A stretch of 64,000 nt of DNA. Origin: Sipunculus nudus. Its lineage: Eukaryota; Annelida; Sipuncula; Golfingiida; Sipunculidae. Shown here piece after piece: positions 58,391 through 64,000 of this stretch. Below the pieces are notes generated by a model. The model ran no database searches. It saw nothing but the letters and a program-made list of their open reading frames with translations, and was not told the origin of the DNA. Where the stretch lies: NCBI GenBank assembly GCA_026874595.1, contig CM049308.1, positions 25,780,367 to 25,844,366 of the forward strand. The letters run 5' to 3'. Within the stretch, counting starts at the first letter, position 1; every line of letters starts with the position of its first letter. Made by a program: the position numbers and the translations under genes.

Positions 58391-58428
<38 letters not shown>
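58391..58428. repeat. (TA)n microsatellite
   Basis: About 37 bp of alternating T and A. Confidence 0.95.
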
Positions 58429-58429
<1 letters not shown>

Positions 58430-58435
58430 CGTCAG

Positions 58436-58610
58436 GTAAGTCCAAGCCACTCTAGTCAAGAGTCCAAGAAACTTGAGTCAAGAGTTCAAGCAACCAGGGA
58501 CACCCCAAATCAGTCCAAGCCACTCGAGTCACACTTCTGTCCAAGCCACTGGGGTCCCAATTCTCTACAAGCCACTCTGGTCCCTAAAAAAGTAGACTTG
58601 AGTCAACGTT
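58436..58610 (+). repeat. degenerate minisatellite, TCCAAGCCACTCNNGTC
   Basis: At least five copies of GTC(C/T)AAGCCACT(C/G)NNGTC at 25-40 bp spacing, with related GAGTCAAGAGT words between. Confidence 0.7.
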
Positions 58611-58689
58611 TGTTCATCACTGATATATGTGTGGCTTATAGATGTGCCTGTATATTAATTGTTATTTCATACGGTCCACTAATAATTCA

Positions 58690-58865
58690 ATGGTATACGC
58701 CTGTCCGTCCGTCCTGCTTCACAATTGTTTCCAAAATATGTCTGTTAAACCCCAGCTGCTTTCTACACCAAATTTAACAGACATATGTGTGACATTTCTC
58801 AACTTATGATAAACAAATAATTAACGGTTGCCACAATTCAATAGGTTTATAGCGAACCTGTGAGC
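58690..58865 (+). repeat. GTCCGTCCGTCC-containing dispersed repeat fragment
   Basis: Contains GTCCGTCCGTCCTGCTTCAC followed by a diverged AACCCCAGCTGCTTTCTACA block, of the same general type as repeat D. Confidence 0.45.
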
Positions 58866-59132
58866 TTATGCGATGGCGCAGCGTCTTCTGTCAGACTTCG
58901 TTCTTACATACACCGATTCAATTTCAAAAACTGTCAGAGATAGCATCGACAAATCTATCAAAGAATCCGTCATGTCAGACGCAAGTATATCCTCATCATT
59001 GCTGACTAGTTTAGAACACGTGTCTGGCTCGTAACCTTTGACAAGATCATATGCCTGTTCCCTGAGAGGTCCCGAGTTAATTCTGGTCAGACTCCATGCT
59101 GCCAAGACACTTTTGCAAGGTCCCAACAACAA
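58866..59132 (-). CDS. 88-codon ORF, unrecognised, with duplicated segment
   Basis: Reads MLLGPCKSVLAAWSLTRINS, EQAYDLVKGYEPDTCSKLV, DEDILASDMTDSLIDLSML and FEIESVYVRTKSDRRRCAIA. It looks like a real C-terminal coding segment. The stretch EQAYDLVKGYEPDT is partly repeated on the same strand at 59338-59376 (EQAHDFVKAYEP), on the other side of a SINE fragment, indicating exon duplication. Family unknown. Confidence 0.4.
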   Translation of the reverse strand: MLLGPCKSVLAAWSLTRINSGPLREQAYDLVKGYEPDTCSKLVSNDEDILASDMTDSLIDLSMLSLTVFEIESVYVRTKSDRRRCAIA

Positions 59133-59159
59133 GTCTGCCTATGCCCCCCCCCACTTCCC

Positions 59160-59320
59160 AGCAATTTAGATGGGTACCAGTTAACACTGCAAAAGTAACC
59201 TGCGATGATCTGGCTTCCCATTCAGGAGTTAACTCGCATAGTCTCTTCACGCTACAGAAAGCAGGATAAGCTCCAGCCAGTAGGCTACAGTGTAAAAGCC
59301 CACCAGGATTTACCTTTCAC
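59160..59320 (+). mobile_element. SINE fragment (body only)
   Basis: Shares GTAACCTGCGATG, GGCTTCCCATTCAGGA, CTCTTCACGCTACAGAAAGC and AGGATAAGCTCC with the SINE at 50002-50290. The tRNA-like head is missing. Confidence 0.7.
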
Positions 59321-59571
59321 TTACTTGGTAAATGTACTTCCGGCTCATAAGCTTTAACAAAATCATGTGCCTGTTCAACATTTGTCACATAGCCATTCAG
59401 GTTTTTCTTTCTCCAAGCAAATTTTGCTGCCCAGGACTTCCGGCTGTCTCAAGTGTGAAAAAAGACCTCATTCTCATAAAAATAAATGCATATTTTTTAG
59501 GTCAGAGGTCACATGATGGCGTATAATGCACGTTTGCCTGCTCAGATGCTAAAGAGATATTAATTCGCCGT

Positions 59572-59613
59572 TCCTATTGAACATGTCCATTCCTATTGAA
59601 CATGTCCATTCAA
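59572..59613 (+). repeat. 21-bp tandem duplication
   Basis: Two perfect copies of TTCCTATTGAACATGTCCA (plus two bases). Confidence 0.8.
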
Positions 59614-59879
59614 TATTTCCTGTGTGATGTTAGATGCTATTTTTGCACGCAGGTACAAGTTGTCTTTTAATGTTTCGTTAATATAATTGTCTTGAACATT
59701 GTTTATTTAATGCTTATTCAAACATAATGGATAAATTACATAATGGATACATTTAATGTTTGGATTTGCCAGGAAATGTGCAGTATTCTTTCTTAGCTCA
59801 GCTGACTGTAAGTCATTTGAGGTATAGGTATGGCGCTTTGTTCGTCGTTTTACCGCTGACCCTAGAAGCCTGTAACTAA

Positions 59880-60112
59880 TAATCTAGGGAGGGCCATAAA
59901 AAATCTCCTTGGAATCCTGAAATAAGGTCACTCCGGCCTATATCCTCCGAGCTGTGGGGCTTGTTAGTACCCCCTCCCACAGAATAATAAAAACTTTGAT
60001 AAAATATCTTGATAATTAATGCATGAATTGTAGTAAAACTTGCCTTGAATACTAAGTACCATGACTAGTTTTGTAAGTTCCAGAAAACTGGTGGCGCGAA
60101 CTGTATATTTTA
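59880..60112 (-). repeat. dispersed repeat F, third copy
   Basis: The reverse complement shows TTATTCTG...GGGGG, AGCCCCACAGCTCGGAGGAT and TTTCAGGATTCC, matching the 10 kb modules. The palindrome is reduced to GGTGGCGCGAAC. Confidence 0.65.
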
Positions 60113-60229
60113 TTTTATTTAATATTTTTCATTTTACTTTAAAATGACAATGATGTCAGTTTCTCAGCTGTTATTCCCATCTAGTGTCCCAAAACCTAGT
60201 GTGTTAATTGATTACAAGTGGATGCCCTA

Positions 60230-60850
60230 TATTAATCACCCTCTCTGTCCGTCGTGCCGACTGTCTGTCCATCCATCCATCCATCCGCAAATTTGTTTCC
60301 GGATGTTAACTCCAGATTGAATCGACATATGAATTTCAAACTCGACTTACATATGGCACACCACAAAAGCAAGAACCTAAAAGATGTTGGGGTCAGAGGT
60401 CAAGGTGACATTACTCACTTATTTAAAAAGATTATGGCTGCATTTTAGGCCGAGCTTTTAATTCCCAAACTTTCCATCTTGCGCATTTAGCTGACTTGTC
60501 TGTGTAAGGAGAGCATAAATGAATATGGGGTCACAAGGTCAAAGGTCAAAGTCACAGGGGCCATCTGATCACAAATCAAGTTTCCTTATGATAACTCCAC
60601 CTTTGTATGACATATTGGTTTTCAAACTTAATTTATATATGGCTCACCACAAGGAAGAACCCTGTCGATTTTGGGTTTAAAAGGTCAAGGTCACCGGGCC
60701 CATTTCTTAAAAAAGAAATTTGTATGAATTTCAAGACGAACGTTTCATTTAAACCTTCCATCTTCAAAATATTGCTCACTTGCCAATTGGGGAAGATTTC
60801 TTACGATTTTCAGGTCAAGGTCACAGGGCCTATCCATTCACAAATTAGTT
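60230..60850 (+). repeat. dispersed repeat of type D (CTGTCC/ATCC head, tandem diverged modules)
   Basis: After CTGTCCATCCATCCATCCATCC there are four diverged modules. Their shared blocks are ATATGG(C/G)(A/T)CACCACAA, GGTCAAGGTCAC and TTTCAAAC. Confidence 0.6.
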
Positions 60851-60863
60851 TATAGATGATAAC

Positions 60864-61740
60864 TGTATCCGCCAAAACAGAGTTTTGCGTAGTTTTCCGG
60901 AAGGTTTTGCGTAGGTTTCCGGAAAACTCCTCCGTAACTGCTGGGCGGAATATTACGAAACGTGGGATTATGTTCGGGTCACATGTGAACTGCTGCGCCC
61001 CGATTTTGTTTTGACCTGTGACCTTTCCTTTGCGCTCTGCGTCCATCTTTGCGTCTGTGTTCACACATAAACCCCCATATCTCTGGACTCGTTTGACTGA
61101 TCGGGCTGAAATTTTGCACGTATATATATCTTGGATAGGTTTTCGAATTTTGTGACAGGTGGCGCCACCTCCCTCCCCGTTTACGATCTAGACTTTCATG
61201 CTAATGTCTCATGACTGGTTTGACGGACTATTTATATGCCTTAGGATAAAATCCTGCATATCACTACAGTGGTTAGACTTCTTCTCCTGGAATTTTGCAT
61301 GTTTATACATCTTGGATAGATTTTTCGTTTATATTACAGGTGGCGCCATCTACCTATGCGGTCGCAGTGCAGACATCCATGCTGATATCTCAGGACTGGT
61401 TTGACCGATTGGGCTGACATTTTACATGTTTATTCATCTTGGATAGTTTTTCCATTTCTGTGACAGGTGGCGCCACCTACCTCCCCGTTTATGCTCTAGA
61501 CAACCATGCTAATATCTCAGGACTGGTTTGACATATCAGCCTGAAATTTTGCATGTGTATTGGTCTAATATAGCCCTTTATTATACCCACCTGCAACTGT
61601 TTTTGCACAACGTCCATCTGTTTGTCTGCCTTGGGATAAAATCATGCATATCTCTGCAATGGTGTATACATCTTGGATAGATTTTTTGTTGTTGATATGA
61701 CAGGTGGCGCCACCTACCTATGCTGGAGACACATTTTAAA
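60864..61740 (+). repeat. dispersed repeat G, copy 2
   Basis: Left end TGTATCCGCCAAAA (60864-60877), head block (CAAAATCGGGGCG-type, reverse), then palindromes at 61158, 61339 (variant), 61466 and 61703. Separated by modules with GACTGGTTTGACCGAT and ATTTTGCATGT...CATCTTGGATAG. Confidence 0.9.
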
Positions 61741-62950
61741 CCGGCCTGCTGCGGTAAGCAATGGTCTGATAAACGGTGACACACTGACTCATGGAGGCTG
61801 AGGATTTTATATAGTGTTAAAAATCTTGCCGTACTCAAATAGCCGAGGACCTAAACATATTAAGACCGATAAAATGGGCATATTTATATAGCAAGCTCAC
61901 AATAGGCGGTTACTGAATTAACCATGTTGGTTTTGAAAAAAAAAGATTCTGGGAAAGACCACTATAATTACTCCTCACGTACGTCACTGGGAAAAATCTT
62001 AGTTCAGCGAGGCGGTGATGTGTGGCGCTGACTGTCCGGTACGGCCCAAGTTTACCAGTCGATGAAATATGATGGTCAGAGAATGGTAAGTAGTTATGTA
62101 AGTAGCCGCATGGTAGCAGTACCGACACTAAGTGCGACACAGTGTGAGCCGTTTGATATCTCTGTCAGAGCCATTTCATTGACTGGGCCAGTCTACTAGG
62201 ACCCGAGTGGGGAAAAACCTAACATACACAGGTTCACTTTTAAAATGTACAACAATCGCTAGTGATCGCCTAAACAGAGGCGGCTCGATCTAAATCAAAC
62301 CGTACTGATATTAACAACAGCAGAGGCCGGTGTGCTCTTTAACAACTAAACTTTCCTGAAATCAACATTTAACGAGACACTTGTTTCCTTTGACCGACTA
62401 GCTCACGCTAATATCTAAACATGATACTCCATATTAATGCACAATAAATCATCAAAATCATCATCTAGCTATTATCCTTGCTAGAATATGCAATACAATA
62501 CCTAAGTCACAGCTCACATGTGACAATATTTTATACATAATGAGACGGATTTTTTTCTACCCACTTTTCTATTATTTTTATTGATATATAACATATTTTT
62601 TTCTCTCGCAATAAAAAAAAACAGGTAACCAATAGTTCGTGGAACGGAGTTCAAATAACTGTAAAAGACTGCATGGACCCTACAGGCCACAAGTGCTGGA
62701 CACAACCCGATGTAAGTAAAGGCTATCACGATTATAAATACCATTTGACAAAGTCAAATCACAAAGAAAATTTACGAAATATGCATATTTAATGTTACTC
62801 CCTAAGACGACGTATACGTATAGCGTTTACATGCATGCATTAAGTGTACATGAATCCGTCCGTTACAATCTGCATCACGGGGTTAACCAACGTGTGTATG
62901 CTTACGAGAAGGTTATGAAATACATGTATATCGATTTGTTACATATCAAT
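61740..62950. other. non-coding, nothing recognised
   Basis: Short open frames only. No motif or repeat match was seen. Confidence 0.35.
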
Positions 62951-62954
62951 TACA

Positions 62955-62961
62955 TATATTA

Positions 62962-63014
<53 letters not shown>

Positions 63015-63026
63015 CATATATATATT
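62955..63026. repeat. (TA)n microsatellite, interrupted
   Basis: About 70 bp of mostly alternating T and A, followed by an ATCGATA-rich stretch (63035-63085). Confidence 0.9.
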
Positions 63027-63394
63027 AGGGCTGTATCAATATATCGATATATCGATACGAATCGATACACGACGTCGATACGATAACCGAAATGCGTTGC
63101 ATGCTGTATTGGTCGAATGATTAGCATTCTAACTCTAACTTTACATATAACCATGATGATTTATAAATCTAAATGCACTGCAGCCTATATATTTGTTGCT
63201 TTGGCTTTTAGGACTTGTTAATAAATGTATATACGCATGCACGTCAGTACTTCCATGACAAGCAGGCGAATGTGAGCGATAATAGGAGAATGATAATAAC
63301 GTTTCTCTTTATTTATGAAACTTTTATTCACCTCACATATTGGTACAAGGAACAGGGTACATTCACGTATATATCTTATCTTTATATATGTCAT

Positions 63395-64000
63395 TGTATC
63401 CGCCAAAACAGAGTTTTGCGGATACTATGTTTTCAGCCCACCGCCGCCGCCGCCGCGTAGGTGTCCGGAGAACTCCGTAACCGCTGGGCGGAATTTTACG
63501 AAACCCAGGATTATGTTCGGGTCACATGTGAACTGCTGCGCCCCGATTTTGTTTTGACCTCTGACCTTTCCTCTGCGCTCTGCGTCCGTTTGTGCGTCTG
63601 TTTCCACACATAAACCCACATATCTCGGGAACCGTTTGACCGATCAGGAACATTTTTTGCACAAATGTAGCCCTTGGAGAGCTTTATAACATACACAAAA
63701 AAATGGTGGCGCCACCTGCAACCATGTTTGCACAGTGTCCATTTGTTCGTCTGCCTTGGGTTAAAATCACTCAAATCTCTGCAGTGACTTGACTAATTCA
63801 CCTGAAATTCGGCATGCGTATACATCCTGGATAGCTTTTCTGATTTTATGATAGGTGGCGCCACCTACATTCACGTTTACGCTGCAGACATCCAAGCTCA
63901 TATCTCGGGAACCGTTTGACCGATCAGGAAAACTTTTTTGCACAAATGTAGCCCTTGGAGAGCTTTATAACATACAAAAAAATGGTGGCGCCACCTGCAA
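63395..64000 (+). repeat. dispersed repeat G, copy 3 (runs off the window)
   Basis: Starts TGTATCCGCCAAAACAGAG and immediately folds back with GTTTTGCGGATAC (63413-63425). Then a (CCG)n run, the head block, and palindromes at 63705, 63854 and 63984 (spacings 149 and 130). The modules carry TCTCGGGAACCGTTTGACCG nearly unchanged, so this copy is young. Confidence 0.9.

Noticed and set aside
63440-63456. (CCG)n run
   Set aside because: Short local expansion inside repeat G; no separate meaning visible.

Overview
This is AT-rich animal nuclear DNA, most likely from a marine invertebrate (a mollusc or another lophotrochozoan, or an invertebrate deuterostome). The grounds are: short coding blocks bounded by GT/AG splice signals, more than a dozen (TA)n microsatellites, a tRNA-derived SINE, LINE and LTR-retrotransposon fragments, and many diverged dispersed repeats. 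No prokaryotic operon structure, rRNA or tRNA gene was seen. No ordinary host gene could be recognised with confidence. Nearly all readable protein-coding sequence looks mobile-element-derived and is mostly broken by stops or frameshifts.

Layout: 0.8-2.4 kb (+) carries exon-like blocks of an unrecognised protein family. 7.25-11.4 kb (+) carries a phase-consistent exon chain, then a DDE-transposase-like fragment (motif DHTFKVA) and a cysteine-rich CXC-like exon. 17.1-17.6 kb (+) holds an unrecognised coding remnant. 18.56-18.67 kb is a near-perfect hairpin between (TA)n tracts. 20.3-21.1 kb (-) is a 243-codon unrecognised ORF. 24.1-31.2 kb (-) is a series of exon-like blocks, the middle ones resembling DUF6589-type proteins. 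33.1-33.9 kb (+) resembles a ZNF862/hAT-type zinc-finger protein remnant. 37.4-37.7 kb and 48.9-49.2 kb are LINE reverse-transcriptase fragments. 38.6-41.3 kb has a divergent pair: a (-) block homologous to the 0.8 kb family, and a (+) RecQ-like helicase pseudogene of at least four exons. 42.3-44.4 kb is the 5' LTR, tRNA-Pro-type primer-binding site and gag of an LTR retrotransposon. 52.5-53.0 kb has an integrase C-terminus directly followed by a Ty3/gypsy-like reverse transcriptase, the Gmr1-type order. 54.9-59.1 kb (-) carries further unrecognised coding remnants.

The most distinctive non-coding signal is the 12-bp palindrome GGTGGCGCCACC. It occurs 13 times perfectly and about five times with one or two changes, always in linkers of tandem modules, in three repeat families that otherwise look different. 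In one family the spacing alternates 129/149 bp, and its copies carry the end motif TGTATCCGCCAAAA.

Family assignments were made by eye from motifs, with no database search. Exon boundaries come from splice consensus and reading-frame continuity only.
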